Shown: positions 18,037 through 27,915, counted from the stretch's first letter. The stretch: 64,000 nt of DNA from Dehalococcoidia bacterium (GCA_009693115.1 SHXW01000013.1:1-64000); one strand, 5' to 3'. Numbers and translations: made by a program. The notes: generated by a model not told the origin, from the letters alone.

Positions 18037-18972
18037 GTGTCCAGGTTCATCGCGAGAAGGGTTGGCTATGCGTTGATCGCCCTGATAGGCGCGACGATGC
18101 TTGTCTTCGGACTATCGCGGATGGTGGGGGATCCGCGGGACCTCTACATACAGGAGGGCGGTTACGGCACTTCGCCAGAAACACGCGCTGTGCTTGAGAA
18201 GCAATTGAACCTCGACAAGCCATTTGTATTGCAGTACGGGCTATGGCTGGGGCGTGTCCTCCGGGGCGACCTGGGCAACTCGGTATTCACGCGGACGCCC
18301 GTGAGCAGGCAAATCAGAGAGAGCGCCCCGCGCACGCTCAAGCTCGGGCTGGTCTCGTGGGTGATCGCAACTGGGATGGGCATCCCGCTCGGCATCGCGG
18401 CAGCGGTCTATCGGGGGACGGTGTGGGACAAGCTGGCACGAGGTTTCGCTCTGCTTGGACAGGCGGCTCCACCATTCTGGCTGGGGATCATGGGCATACT
18501 GCTCTTTTCGGTGAAGCTCAGGTGGCTGCCAGCTGGTACGGAGGGAGAGGGCCTGGCGATCCGAAATTTCATCATGCCAGCGTTTACGCTTGGCTGGCTG
18601 GCATCGGCCGGGTATATGCGGATCACGCGATCGGCCATGCTGGAGGTGCTGGACTCAGAGTTTGTAAAGCTGGCGCGGGCGAAGGGCGTGGGCAGGGGGA
18701 CGGTTATCTGGAAACACGCTTTCCGAAATGCACTGATACCGCCACTGACGATCTCGGCGTTATTGCTGGCGGGCTTCATAACGGGCGCGGTCGTCATTGA
18801 AACCGTGTTCGCGTGGCCTGGCATGGGCCGCCTTGCAGTGGACGCAGTATCGAACAACGACTACCCGCTGATGACGGGTGCGGTACTGGTATTCGCTGTG
18901 GTGTACCTAGTGATGAATCTGGTTACTGACGTTGCCTACGCGTATGTGGATCCCAGGATCAGGTACAGCTAG
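18037..18972 (+). CDS. Peptide ABC transporter permease, DppB type, copy 2
   Basis: A DppB-family permease of 311 residues, closely related to copy 1. GTG 18037 is chosen because the protein then begins SRFIARRVGYALIALIGAT, matching the N-terminus of copy 1. A longer frame from 17965 adds an unlikely His-rich stretch. The coupling loop EFVKLARAKGVGRGTVIWKH is conserved. It forms the channel with the dppC gene 76 bases downstream. Confidence 0.92.
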   Translation: MSRFIARRVGYALIALIGATMLVFGLSRMVGDPRDLYIQEGGYGTSPETRAVLEKQLNLDKPFVLQYGLWLGRVLRGDLGNSVFTRTPVSRQIRESAPRTLKLGLVSWVIATGMGIPLGIAAAVYRGTVWDKLARGFALLGQAAPPFWLGIMGILLFSVKLRWLPAGTEGEGLAIRNFIMPAFTLGWLASAGYMRITRSAMLEVLDSEFVKLARAKGVGRGTVIWKHAFRNALIPPLTISALLLAGFITGAVVIETVFAWPGMGRLAVDAVSNNDYPLMTGAVLVFAVVYLVMNLVTDVAYAYVDPRIRYS

Positions 18973-19048
18973 GACATGATGACAGTGTTCCCAAATGCCT
19001 CCATCACCTCCGCGGCCGTATCCGGTCAGGCATGTGAGGGGCGTTGAA

Positions 19049-19975
19049 ATGGGACAGGAGACTGCAGCGCAGAAAGTCCAGATAGGTGCAGGCACCGTGA
19101 TTCGGCCATCGCCGGGGAAAGGCGTTGCCCGACGTGCCATGGCGTGGTCGGGGAGGTATCCGCTCCTGCCAGGCCTGATTCTGCTCGTGATGACAGTGTG
19201 CGGGGTCCTAGCCCCGTGGATCGCGCCCCATGACCCGATCAGGCCGAATTACGCCGCGATAGCGCAGCCACCGGCCTGGAGCGCCGATGGCACGTCTCAG
19301 TTCTTGTTAGGCACCGATCACCTCGGCCGCGACATGCTGACACGGCTGGTATACGGGGCGAGAGTATCACTAATGGTGGTGCTGATCTCGACAACCAGTG
19401 GCATGTTGATCGGGACAATTCTCGGGCTGGTCGCTGGTTATTTTGGCGGGAACATTGACGAAATCATCTCGCGCATTGTGGACATCTGGCTGGCAATCCC
19501 GTTCCTGCTGGTGGCTATGATCATCGTGATCGTGCTGGGGCAGAGCTTCCCACTCATGCTATTGCTGCTGGCGCTTCTGGCGTGGTCGCCGTTTGTGAGG
19601 AACGTTCGGGCGGAGGTGTTGTCCCTGCGGGAGCGGGATTATGTCGCGAGCGCGAAGATTTCGGGGGCGGCATCAGCGCGCATCCTGCTCAAGCACATGC
19701 TGCCGAACGTGACGAACACGATCATGGTTATCGCCACCCTGAGGGTGGGGCAGTTGATCTTGGCGGAGTCCATCCTGAGTTTTCTAGGCGTCGGCGTACC
19801 GCCCCCTACGCCCGCCTGGGGTTCGATGGTCGCTGATGGACGCAACTATCTGAATACAGCGTGGTGGATAAGCTCCCTTCCAGGAGTCGCCATCCTACTC
19901 GTCGTCATGGCGTTCAACTTCACGGGCGACTGGGTGCGCGACAGGACTGACCCGCGCCTGCGTCAGCTGGGGTAG
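19049..19975 (+). CDS. Peptide ABC transporter permease, DppC type, copy 2
   Basis: A DppC-family permease of 308 residues from the ATG at 19049, which is preceded by GAGGGG; an in-frame ATG at 18995 adds a proline-rich stretch and is less likely. It has a typical first helix, a coupling loop AKISGAASARILLKH and the ending DRTDPRLRQLG. It is the last gene of the second transporter operon. Again no ATPase gene follows, since the next gene is convergent. Confidence 0.92.
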   Translation: MGQETAAQKVQIGAGTVIRPSPGKGVARRAMAWSGRYPLLPGLILLVMTVCGVLAPWIAPHDPIRPNYAAIAQPPAWSADGTSQFLLGTDHLGRDMLTRLVYGARVSLMVVLISTTSGMLIGTILGLVAGYFGGNIDEIISRIVDIWLAIPFLLVAMIIVIVLGQSFPLMLLLLALLAWSPFVRNVRAEVLSLRERDYVASAKISGAASARILLKHMLPNVTNTIMVIATLRVGQLILAESILSFLGVGVPPPTPAWGSMVADGRNYLNTAWWISSLPGVAILLVVMAFNFTGDWVRDRTDPRLRQLG

Positions 19976-20090
19976 ACGGCAGCGCTTTTCATGAGTGGGC
20001 CTGGCAGCGTGGAAGGTCAGCCTTCTTGCCTCCACCACGGCCATCTTCCGAGGGGAAGTGGGTGGCACGACGGTATCCAGCCCGTAGCGG

Positions 20091-21074
20091 TCAACAGGCC
20101 AGCGTGATCTTGACGGCGTTGTCCTTGCGGGACGCGGCAATGTCGAAGCCTTCTTGAACTTTCGAGAGCGGCAGAGTGTGCGTGGCGATGTGAGCCATGT
20201 CGATCTGTCCGCTGTTGATCCATTCAAGCGACTGCCGGTAGCTGGCGAGGCCGGGTTCTTCCTGAGAGCCCCATGGGATGAATGCGCTTGCCCGTTTTCG
20301 GAACATGGCCATGTGGTTCCATGGGACGGGTTCAGGTGATTCGGGAAGGCCGAAAAGCACGACGAGGCCCTGATCGCGTACCATCTCGAACGCCTGCGTG
20401 AGCGTCGGTATGGAGCCGACAGCCTCAACCACGACGTCGGCGCCCTGCCCCGCGGTGAGATCCATGACAGCCTTCGTGGCTTCACCACCCTTGACGGTCA
20501 AGGTCTTGTCGGCCCCGAATTTCGTGCCCAGTCCTGCGCGGTGGGCAACGGGGTCTAGCGCGATTACGCGTTCTGCACCGAGGCGTTTGAGGACGAAATC
20601 CCAGAAGAGGCCAGCGCTGCCCTGCCCCAGTACGGCTACGGTCTTGCCGAAGAGGGATGGCATCCGCTTCCCTGCGTAGATGACGGTTCCGAGCTGCTGG
20701 GCCATTAACTGGTGCTGCTCCGGCTTTGCGCTGGAAATATGGGTGATGGCGGTGGCTTTGACAGCCTGGTAGCCAGCCATGCACCTCGATTCCCAGAACA
20801 TTGGCGCGCAGAGGACGCGGTCGCCCTCTTTGAACCCTAGGGCATTTGACGCTGCGACGATGCCCGTGGACTCGTGGCCGGGCGCTCCCGGGGTCATAGG
20901 CCACGATGTGTTGAGGCCGGAATAGACGAAATGCAGGTCGCTACCGCAGATGGATGCGAAGTTTGTCTTGAGGAGTACACCGCCCTCAGGGCACTCTGGC
21001 AAGGGAGTCTCAATCGTGATGAGCTTCCCTTTGCCGACAGCCTGAGCAGCGAGCATCCCGGGGGCGACTGGCAT
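20091..21074 (-). CDS. Zinc-type medium-chain alcohol dehydrogenase family protein
   Basis: An MDR-superfamily NAD(P)-dependent dehydrogenase, about 327 residues from ATG 21074 (the frame is open to 21179). Catalytic zinc ligands are visible in SICGSDLHF and GHESTGIV. The cofactor domain has VLGQGSAGLFWDF and then VIALDPVAHRA. The structural-zinc four-Cys loop of classical ADHs is absent, as in some sugar/polyol or threonine dehydrogenase relatives. The substrate is unknown. Confidence 0.85.
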   Translation of the reverse strand: MPVAPGMLAAQAVGKGKLITIETPLPECPEGGVLLKTNFASICGSDLHFVYSGLNTSWPMTPGAPGHESTGIVAASNALGFKEGDRVLCAPMFWESRCMAGYQAVKATAITHISSAKPEQHQLMAQQLGTVIYAGKRMPSLFGKTVAVLGQGSAGLFWDFVLKRLGAERVIALDPVAHRAGLGTKFGADKTLTVKGGEATKAVMDLTAGQGADVVVEAVGSIPTLTQAFEMVRDQGLVVLFGLPESPEPVPWNHMAMFRKRASAFIPWGSQEEPGLASYRQSLEWINSGQIDMAHIATHTLPLSKVQEGFDIAASRKDNAVKITLAC

Positions 21075-21184
21075 TTTCTTGTGCAGCCTTTCGAAGTGTT
21101 GCCGGTCATAATGTTGGGAAATGGAAAGTAACCTGCCGAGGCTATGTGAGAATGAACTAGAGCCCATCGTCAGGCTCACGGCGC

Positions 21185-21991
21185 TCAGTCCGAAGCTTCA
21201 GATGCTCCTCGTCCCAGTGGTGACGCCATAGGGATTGACCGTTGGCGGAGAGCTTCGTAGAGGACGACGCCCGCGGCCACCGAGGCATTGAGAGATGCGA
21301 GTTGCCCTCTAAGCGGAATGGCCGCGAGAAGATCACACCGTTCTTTTACAAGCCGGGAGATCCCTTCGCCCTCGCTGCCGACTACGACTGCTGTAGGGCG
21401 TGTGAGGTCTACTCCCGTGTAAGCGCGCTCCCCTGCCATGTCCAGCCCTACGACCCATATATCGGCCTTCTTGATCTGGTCAATGGCCCTGCTGAGGTTG
21501 GTGACCCGGGCAACTGTCACGTGCTCCAGTGCACCAGCAGAGGCCCGTATCGCGCCGGGGGTCACTCCAACGGCGCGGTGTTCGGGTATGACCATACCGT
21601 GCGCGCCGGATGCGTCGACGCTGCGGGCGATGGCTCCGAGGTTTTGCGGGTCCTGAATGCCATCGAGCACGACTATGAGCGGGGCAGAACCGCTCGACTT
21701 CGCGCTTTCGATGAGCCCGTCAAGAGGGGCGTACTGCGCATCAGCTACAAATGCGATGACTCCCTGGTGGTGTTTTGTCGAGGCGCGGCGGTCGAGTTCG
21801 GCGCGGTTCACCGACTCAATGGGGATGCCTGCAGCATGCGCGCTAGTAGTGATCTCTTCGACCTGCGCGCCAGGTTCGACCCCATCTGCGATAAGGATCA
21901 GGTGGGTCTCCCGGCCAGCGCGCAGCGCCTCGAGGACTGCACGGCGGCCTTCGATAGTCGGGGATTTGCGGGCGCGGGAAAAGCGTGACAT
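21185..21991 (-). CDS. rlmB: 23S rRNA (guanosine-2'-O-)-methyltransferase, RlmB/TrmH family
   Basis: A SPOUT-class rRNA 2'-O-ribose methyltransferase of 268 residues. The N-terminal substrate-binding domain starts IEGRRAVLEALRAGRE. The three SPOUT motifs are DGIQDPQNLGAIARS, VVVGSEGEGISRL and IPLRGQLASLNASVAAGVVLYE, the last forming the trefoil-knot SAM site. RlmB modifies G2251 of 23S rRNA in E. coli; the exact target here is inferred. Confidence 0.92.
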   Translation of the reverse strand: MSRFSRARKSPTIEGRRAVLEALRAGRETHLILIADGVEPGAQVEEITTSAHAAGIPIESVNRAELDRRASTKHHQGVIAFVADAQYAPLDGLIESAKSSGSAPLIVVLDGIQDPQNLGAIARSVDASGAHGMVIPEHRAVGVTPGAIRASAGALEHVTVARVTNLSRAIDQIKKADIWVVGLDMAGERAYTGVDLTRPTAVVVGSEGEGISRLVKERCDLLAAIPLRGQLASLNASVAAGVVLYEALRQRSIPMASPLGRGASEASD

Positions 21992-22084
21992 AGCACTGCA
22001 GTGTAGACGACGAACAGGCGGGTGCTAGACTCGCCCGGTCATGATGGGTTTGGTTTGACCGATTGCCGGGAGCAGGTGATAGCG

Positions 22085-22873
22085 ATGGTTGAGTACAGGG
22101 TGAACGCGTTGAAAAGGAAGATCGCCTCGGGCGGGGTCGGGGTGATGGCGAACGGGTTGAACAACGCAGAGATGTGCGATTTTATCGGCCAGTTTGGCTT
22201 CGATTCCGCGTTCATCGACTTTGAACACGGGAACCCATCATGGGCCGAGCTTGCCGGTATCTCCCGCGCATGTGACCTATGGGACATGGCGACTGTGGTC
22301 AGGGTGAACAGATTGGACCCGGCGCAAATCCTCCGCACATTGGATCAGGGCGCAATGGGGATTGTCGTCCCTCATGTGATTACGATTGAGGATGCACAAC
22401 TGGCAGCGAGGTCTTGCCGCTACCCCCCAGCGGGGATCAGAGGTGTGGCAGGAGGCAGAAGGCAGTACGGTGCCAAAGACTACTTCCGCCGGGCTGATGA
22501 AGAGGTGATGTGCATCGCCCTGATCGAGGACCATGAGGCGGTCAAGAATATCCGCGACCTCGTGAAAGTGGACGGTGTAGATGTGTATTACGTTGCGCCA
22601 TCAGACATGGCGGCTAGCATGGGCCACCTCGGCAATCCAGGACACCCCGACGTACAAGAGGCAATTGATACGGCGATAAAGGTTGTGGTGAAGGCAGGGC
22701 GCGTGGCCGGTACGCTGGTGAACGACGCGAACATGGACAAGTTCCTGGACAAGGGAGTCCGATGCGTCGGTGTGTCGTGGATGAGTTGGGTGGGAACAGG
22801 AGCGAATACGTTCCTCGGACGGGCCAGAGCACGGCCCGTTGCAGGCGGCATGGCGCGCGGAAGCGCACAGTAG
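22085..22873 (+). CDS. HpcH/HpaI aldolase family protein
   Basis: A class II pyruvate aldolase-like enzyme of about 262 residues that cleaves or forms 4-hydroxy-2-oxo acids with a divalent metal. The start ATG 22085 follows AGGTGA. Motifs are FDSAFIDFEHG, MGIVVPHVITIEDA, GIRGVAGGRRQYG (a GxRG motif), CIALIEDHEAVKN (metal-binding Glu) and VAPSDMAASMG (metal-binding Asp region). It fits a sugar-acid or aromatic degradation role, in keeping with the enolase-type enzymes further on. Confidence 0.88.
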   Translation: MVEYRVNALKRKIASGGVGVMANGLNNAEMCDFIGQFGFDSAFIDFEHGNPSWAELAGISRACDLWDMATVVRVNRLDPAQILRTLDQGAMGIVVPHVITIEDAQLAARSCRYPPAGIRGVAGGRRQYGAKDYFRRADEEVMCIALIEDHEAVKNIRDLVKVDGVDVYYVAPSDMAASMGHLGNPGHPDVQEAIDTAIKVVVKAGRVAGTLVNDANMDKFLDKGVRCVGVSWMSWVGTGANTFLGRARARPVAGGMARGSAQ

Positions 22874-23000
22874 GGTGAACTGAGGTGGGCTGCAGCGTGC
22901 AATGCACTTGCATGTCAACACCCTGTCCCTCTCAATTCTCTGGAGACATCACCCATCGCTTTCGCCTGACGAAAGGACTGAGGGCCCGGAAAAGGTTGAT

Positions 23001-23033
23001 CACCCAGACCGCCTCCCATCGACTGTCTGGGTG
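23001..23033. other. Hairpin upstream of nitroreductase
   Basis: A perfect 9-bp stem (23001-23009 with 23025-23033) lies between the aldolase stop and the nitroreductase start. There is no T-tract. It could end the aldolase transcript or form part of the nitroreductase leader. Confidence 0.3.
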
Positions 23034-23118
23034 CATGGAGAAACTAGAATCCAAATATCAGGCTCTGGCAACACTGCGTCTTCATTTGAGGATGGTTTTT
23101 TGGCTCGGAGGTTATGGA

Positions 23119-23721
23119 ATGGCTATTGCAGTTGGCATGGTGCCACAAGCAAAGCAGGCAATATTGGACGCACTACGAAACCGCCGGACGTGCAGGTCTT
23201 TTACGAGTGAACCCGTGCCGCGGGGGGTGGTCGACGCCATGCTCGAAGCGGCAACGTGGGCACCGAACCACCGTCTAACGAACCCCTGGCGGTTTTTTGT
23301 CGTCGAAAACGGTGGCCCGGTGCGGCACAAGATCGCAGAACTGGTTCACGAGTGGACTTACCAGAATGTGAAAAACCCGAATGAGGAACGACGGGTGCAG
23401 AGCGCAGAGCAGGCAAAACAAGAGGTGCTCATAGCACCTGTGATGCTCTATGTCTTCACTGTGCCCGGACGTGACGAAGAGGAGACGACAGAGAATTACG
23501 CGGCTACTTGTTGCGCAGTGCAGAACCTTCAGATCGCGGCCCATGCTCACGGCGTGGCAGTCGGGTGGTCGACAGGCAAGCCGGCGAAACCTGCCGCCCT
23601 GCCCTCCCTACTCGGAGCGGATCCGTCCTGGCGGCTGGTCGCGGCACTGTTCTCCGGGTACCCGGCGCAGGAATTGAAGCAGGAGCGGAAGCCTGTCAGT
23701 GAAGTGACCAAATGGTTGTGA
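23119..23721 (+). CDS. Nitroreductase family protein
   Basis: An FMN-dependent NAD(P)H oxidoreductase of about 200 residues. The open frame runs upstream to 22885, but ATG 23119 has CGGAGG seven bases before it and gives the family-typical N-terminus (AILDALRNRRTCRSFTSEPV, containing the FMN phosphate-binding arginines). APNHRLTNPWRF and GVAVGWSTG are typical of the YdjA-like branch. The physiological substrate is unknown. Confidence 0.88.
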   Translation: MAIAVGMVPQAKQAILDALRNRRTCRSFTSEPVPRGVVDAMLEAATWAPNHRLTNPWRFFVVENGGPVRHKIAELVHEWTYQNVKNPNEERRVQSAEQAKQEVLIAPVMLYVFTVPGRDEEETTENYAATCCAVQNLQIAAHAHGVAVGWSTGKPAKPAALPSLLGADPSWRLVAALFSGYPAQELKQERKPVSEVTKWL

Positions 23722-24010
23722 TGGCGCACCACATCGCGAAATTCGCGCACTCCTGAATCCCGCTCTGCGTGAGACGGATGGGTCTGGTGCCCTAGAGTTT
23801 CCTCGGACCCCTGACTATTACAAGGTTCACGTACCGAAAATAGCGGGGCCATTGATTGACACTGATGGCGCAGGATGAAAGCATTCCGACACTGTTGCGC
23901 CCGGATTGATTCTCCGGTCCGCCACCCTATCCCGGCGGATCTGCATAGCCGTGGGCGCGGGCCTGAAGTGGCTGCGCCTCCTTTCCCTACGAACCGTATG
24001 GAGGAAGCAA

Positions 24011-25471
24011 ATGGCCCAACTATTCCAGAATTTCATCGGCGGGGCGTGGGTTGACGGCTCGTCAGGCAAGGTGTTGATCAGCACAAACCCGGCGAACAGA
24101 GATGACATCATCGGGGAGTTTCCATCGTCCACGCCTGATGACGTAAGAAAGGCCATCGCGGCCGCGGTAACTGCCAAAAAGGCATGGGCAGGGACTTCGA
24201 GTGTGGCCCGCGGGCAGTTCCTGATGAAGGCGGCGGCATACCTGCAGAGCAAAGCCGAGGACTATGCGCAGGCAGTGACGCGGGAGTGCGGTAAGTCGAT
24301 CGTCGAGGCACGCGGCGAGGTGGGTCGCGCCGTGGCGCTATTGCAGTATTACGGGGTGGACGGAATGAACCCCGTGGGTGCTGTCGTACCCTCCATGAAC
24401 CCTAACGTCCTGCTATATACGAACCGGTCGCCGCTCGGTGTCGTGAGCCTGATAACGCCCTGGAACTTCCCGCTGGCGATCCCGGTCTGGAAGATGGCGC
24501 CTGCGCTTGTCTACGGCAACGTCATCGTGCTGAAGCCCGCTTCAGCTGCCCCGCACATCGCCGCGCTGATCGCGCGCATGTGGGAGGCGGTTGACCTGCC
24601 GAAAGGTGTGTTCAACCTCGTCTCCGGATCGGGAGGGGCGGTCGGCAATGAAATGGTGTCGAACACGGGCATCAATGCGGTCTCGTTCACTGGGTCATCG
24701 AAGGTCGGCCACGGGATCGCGTTGGGAGCGGCGGGCCGGAACATCCGCTATCAGCTTGAGATGGGCGGTAAGAACCCGGTGATAGTGCTTCCTGACGCGG
24801 ATCTGGAGCAGGCGGCGGAGATAACAGTCAGCGGGGCTTTCAAGTATTCGGGTCAAAAATGCACGGCGACTTCGCGGGCGATTGTCGTCGGGGGCGTGAT
24901 CGAGGAGTTCACTAGCCTCTTGCTGGAGAAGGTGAAGAAGCTGAAGGTGGGACCGGGGTCGGACGCGGCGTCGGTGATCGTACCTGTGATTGACGAGGGA
25001 TCAAGGGATAACGTCATAGCCGCTGTCAAGCGCGGTCGCGAAGAAGGCGGCGTGGTACTGACCGGTGGCGGCATCCCCAAGGGGGACGGCTTGGACAGGG
25101 GCACATATGTGCAACCGACGGTGCTTTCAAAGGTGCGGCCAGACGCATTTGTGGCCTGCGAGGAGATCTTCGGGCCCGTACTCACGATCATCCCAGCGCG
25201 CAACGCCGACGAGGGGATCGAAATTGCGAACAGTGTGGTCTACGGCTTGAGCGCAGGGATTTTTACGCGCAACCTGAACTCGGCGCTGGACTTCGCGAAC
25301 AGGATTGAAGCGGGGATCGTTAAGGTGAATGGCGAGACGGCGGGTGTGGAACCTCAGGTGCCGTTCGGCGGGATGAAGGCATCATCGTCTGGCTCGCGTG
25401 AGCAGGGCAAGGCGGCGATCGAGTTTTTCACGGAGATGAAGACGATCTACGTGGACAGGTCTAGGACGTAG
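24011..25471 (+). CDS. NAD(P)-dependent aldehyde dehydrogenase
   Basis: A 486-residue ALDH-superfamily enzyme that oxidises an aldehyde to the acid. ATG 24011 has GGAGG six bases upstream; the frame extends upstream but without homology-like sequence. The catalytic elements are intact: general-base Glu in LEMGGKNPVIV and nucleophile Cys in YSGQKCTATS. TPWNFPLAIPVWKMAPAL and EEIFGPVLTII are family motifs. The neighbouring sugar-acid enzymes suggest a semialdehyde such as 2-oxoglutarate semialdehyde, but this is inference. Confidence 0.93.
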   Translation: MAQLFQNFIGGAWVDGSSGKVLISTNPANRDDIIGEFPSSTPDDVRKAIAAAVTAKKAWAGTSSVARGQFLMKAAAYLQSKAEDYAQAVTRECGKSIVEARGEVGRAVALLQYYGVDGMNPVGAVVPSMNPNVLLYTNRSPLGVVSLITPWNFPLAIPVWKMAPALVYGNVIVLKPASAAPHIAALIARMWEAVDLPKGVFNLVSGSGGAVGNEMVSNTGINAVSFTGSSKVGHGIALGAAGRNIRYQLEMGGKNPVIVLPDADLEQAAEITVSGAFKYSGQKCTATSRAIVVGGVIEEFTSLLLEKVKKLKVGPGSDAASVIVPVIDEGSRDNVIAAVKRGREEGGVVLTGGGIPKGDGLDRGTYVQPTVLSKVRPDAFVACEEIFGPVLTIIPARNADEGIEIANSVVYGLSAGIFTRNLNSALDFANRIEAGIVKVNGETAGVEPQVPFGGMKASSSGSREQGKAAIEFFTEMKTIYVDRSRT

Positions 25472-25474
25472 TGC

Positions 25475-25498
25475 CCACCTCCCCCCTGCGGGAGGTGG
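25475..25498. terminator. Hairpin between convergent genes
   Basis: A perfect 9-bp stem (25475-25483 with 25490-25498) lies just after the ALDH stop and before the convergent enolase-superfamily gene. It is likely a bidirectional terminator without a U-tract. Confidence 0.5.
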
Positions 25499-25507
25499 CG
25501 TAAATGC

Positions 25508-26584
25508 CTACGACATGGCCGCCTGTTTCAGCGCAGCCTCGTTGACGGTGAGACCTATGCCGGGCCGGTTGGGAATGGTGATCGTGCCGTCTTTGAACTC
25601 CCAGGGATCCGTGAAGAGTTCATCGAGGTCTGGGCGCGGGCCAGTGTATTCGTGCGGGCGGCTGGAGTTGGGGCTGGTGGCGCACAGATGCAGGCTCGCG
25701 GCATTGCCTACGCTCGGCTGAGTCATGTGCGGAACCATCGCCATGTCCCACGTCTCGGCCAGCGCCTTGATGCGCAGGGCCTCAGTGATGCCGCCGCATT
25801 TCACGATGTCAGGCTGGAGGAGGTCCGGACGTGCGATGGTGATGAGGTCGCGGAACTGCCAGCGCGTGTACTCATGCTCTCCGGCTGAGATCGGCACATC
25901 CAATGCCTCGGCCACTTCGCGTATGCCCAGATAGTTCGTGGGCGAGACGGGCTCTTCGAAGTGGTATATGCCAAGCTCTTCGAACTTGCGGCCCTGACGG
26001 ATGGCCATCGAGACGGAGTAGCCGTTGTTGGCGTCGAACGAGAGGGGCGTTGATTCCGGCAGGAACTCCCGGCAGAGGCGGAACATTTCGAGGTCTTTGG
26101 CCGGGTCAATGTCCTGCTGGTAACGCCAATCCATACGTATCTTGACCGCCTTGAACCCCTGGGCTTGGGCCTTCTGGACTTCCCCGAGCATCTGTTGCGG
26201 GGTCATGTCTGCGCCGCCGCCGATGGACTTGTACATGGTGAATTTCGTGCGGGCCGCGCCGCCTATGAGCTGGCACACGGGCATGTTGGCGGCCTTGCCC
26301 TTGATGTCCCAGAGAGCGATGTCCACACCTGCGATGCAGCTTGGCTGCGTGCCACCGGTGCCAAGCTTGTAGGTACCGTAAAACATTGCGTCCCACAGGC
26401 GTTCGGTGTCCCGCGGGTCTTTGCCCATGATGAGGGGTTTCAGAGCGGTCTCAACGAAGTGGCACATGATCTTGATGTTCATGGGCGAACACTCACCGAC
26501 ACCCTCAATGCCTTCGTCCGTGAACACGCGTACGAGTGCGGTGCGGGTCTTGAGCGGGTAGGCGCGTACATCTGTGATTTTCAT
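25508..26584 (-). CDS. Mandelate racemase/muconate lactonizing enzyme family protein, copy A
   Basis: An enolase-superfamily enzyme of 358 residues that abstracts an alpha proton from a carboxylate with Mg. The capping domain begins KITDVRAYPL. In the barrel, the Lys motif is KAVKIRMD, the metal ligands are in SFDANNGYS, YHFEEPV and SAGEHEYTR, and the catalytic His is in VPHMTQPS. This resembles sugar-acid dehydratases of the MR subgroup. It is divergent from the epimerase gene 26685, with about 100 bases between starts, so the pair may share control. Confidence 0.92.
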   Translation of the reverse strand: MKITDVRAYPLKTRTALVRVFTDEGIEGVGECSPMNIKIMCHFVETALKPLIMGKDPRDTERLWDAMFYGTYKLGTGGTQPSCIAGVDIALWDIKGKAANMPVCQLIGGAARTKFTMYKSIGGGADMTPQQMLGEVQKAQAQGFKAVKIRMDWRYQQDIDPAKDLEMFRLCREFLPESTPLSFDANNGYSVSMAIRQGRKFEELGIYHFEEPVSPTNYLGIREVAEALDVPISAGEHEYTRWQFRDLITIARPDLLQPDIVKCGGITEALRIKALAETWDMAMVPHMTQPSVGNAASLHLCATSPNSSRPHEYTGPRPDLDELFTDPWEFKDGTITIPNRPGIGLTVNEAALKQAAMS

Positions 26585-26684
26585 TAGCGTCCTATTTCGA
26601 AACCGTGGTGTTCAATCGTCGGATTGCGCCGGGAGGCGTTAGGATAGCCCACTCATACCCACAAGACAGCATGAAAGGCAAGCA

Positions 26685-27629
26685 ATGAAGGTAGTCGTAA
26701 CGGGCGGATCGGGCCGCGCAGGAGAGTACATCATCGCCGAGCTTGCGGCGCACGGGCACCAGGTCGTGAATGCTGATATCGCACCGCCCAGGCCGATCAG
26801 CGGTACAGGCCAGGGCGGGCCAGATGCCGGTCCTGCCCTGTTCTGGCAGGTTGATGTGACCGACTATGGCGACGTCGTGAACGCGTTCGCGGGCGCAGAC
26901 GCTGTCATTCACATGGCGGCTGTCGCTGCGCCGAACCACATGCCGGAGCACCGGCTCTTTCGAATCAATATGCTTTCGAACTGGAACGTGCTGGAGGCGT
27001 GCGAGGTGCATGGCATCCGCAAAGTGGTGATGGCCTCTTCTATCAATGCTCTCGGGTCAGGATGGGGCGAACACAAATACGCCCCACAGTACTTCCCAGT
27101 GGACGAGGCACACCCGACGCGCGTCGAGGACGCGTATTCCCAGTCGAAGTGGCTGGGCGAGCAGATGGCAGAGGCATTTGTACGCCGGGGACACATTCAC
27201 CAGATCGCCAACATGCGGTTCCACGCGCTCTGGGATCCTGCCACGGCAGAGCGGCACCTGAATCAGGGCGACAAGAAAGCGGTGTCAGGCCGCAATGGCA
27301 TGGGCTTCTGGAGCTGGGTGGGACGGCACGATGCTGCGCGGGCGTGCAGACTGGCGGTCGAGAAGGAATTCCATGGAGCGGAGGCGTTTTTTATCAACTC
27401 GTCAGACACAGTGCTGGACATTCCGACTACGGAAGCGATCAAGAAGGAGTACCCCGGTGTGCCATTCAGGAAGCCCATCGAGGGTTTCGGCACGGCTTTG
27501 GACATTTCAAGGGCGAAGCGGTTGCTCGGGTGGGAACCGATCGAAAGCTGGCGGGATGGGACGGTCCGAGCACCAGAGCCTGTGAAGGGAGCGAATCCTA
27601 CTCAGTATCAGGCACCATGGACGCGCTGA
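26685..27629 (+). CDS. NAD-dependent epimerase/dehydratase family protein
   Basis: An extended SDR of 314 residues. The Rossmann motif VVVTGGSGRAGEYI is at the N-terminus. The active-site YSQSK has the intact YxxxK, preceded by ASSINALGSG. AAAGG upstream supports the ATG. It lies divergent to enolase copy A. Similar SDRs act as sugar-acid/uronate dehydrogenases or nucleotide-sugar epimerases; the neighbourhood favours the former. Confidence 0.88.
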   Translation: MKVVVTGGSGRAGEYIIAELAAHGHQVVNADIAPPRPISGTGQGGPDAGPALFWQVDVTDYGDVVNAFAGADAVIHMAAVAAPNHMPEHRLFRINMLSNWNVLEACEVHGIRKVVMASSINALGSGWGEHKYAPQYFPVDEAHPTRVEDAYSQSKWLGEQMAEAFVRRGHIHQIANMRFHALWDPATAERHLNQGDKKAVSGRNGMGFWSWVGRHDAARACRLAVEKEFHGAEAFFINSSDTVLDIPTTEAIKKEYPGVPFRKPIEGFGTALDISRAKRLLGWEPIESWRDGTVRAPEPVKGANPTQYQAPWTR

Positions 27630-27915
27630 AGCGCTTCACGATCTGATATCCCCAAGTCCAAAGAGTCCAATCACGAACTTCAAGGATTACACCTTGGAGC
27701 CACTTTCTTCTTCCTCGCTGCTCTCGGGGCCAGAATTACGTGTCAGCATTGAGGTTCATAACAAAGCCCCTGAACAAGCTCGAAGAAAGCGGTTGTGCGA
27801 ACCGGAAACTGGAAGCGGCAAGCGCGCCGAGGTAGAATCTCGGCATATTTAGCCGACATGCTGGGATACGAGCAAAACGGTTGATCTCGATATCGCAAGC
27901 CGGAGGACAGGCCTG

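Noticed and set aside
22885-23118. Longer nitroreductase start
   Set aside because: The extension is Cys/His-rich and unlike the family. ATG 23119 has an ideal ribosome binding site.
23856-23861. TTGACA upstream of the aldehyde dehydrogenase gene as a -35 box
   Set aside because: No acceptable -10 lies 16-18 bases downstream, so a promoter call is not supported.
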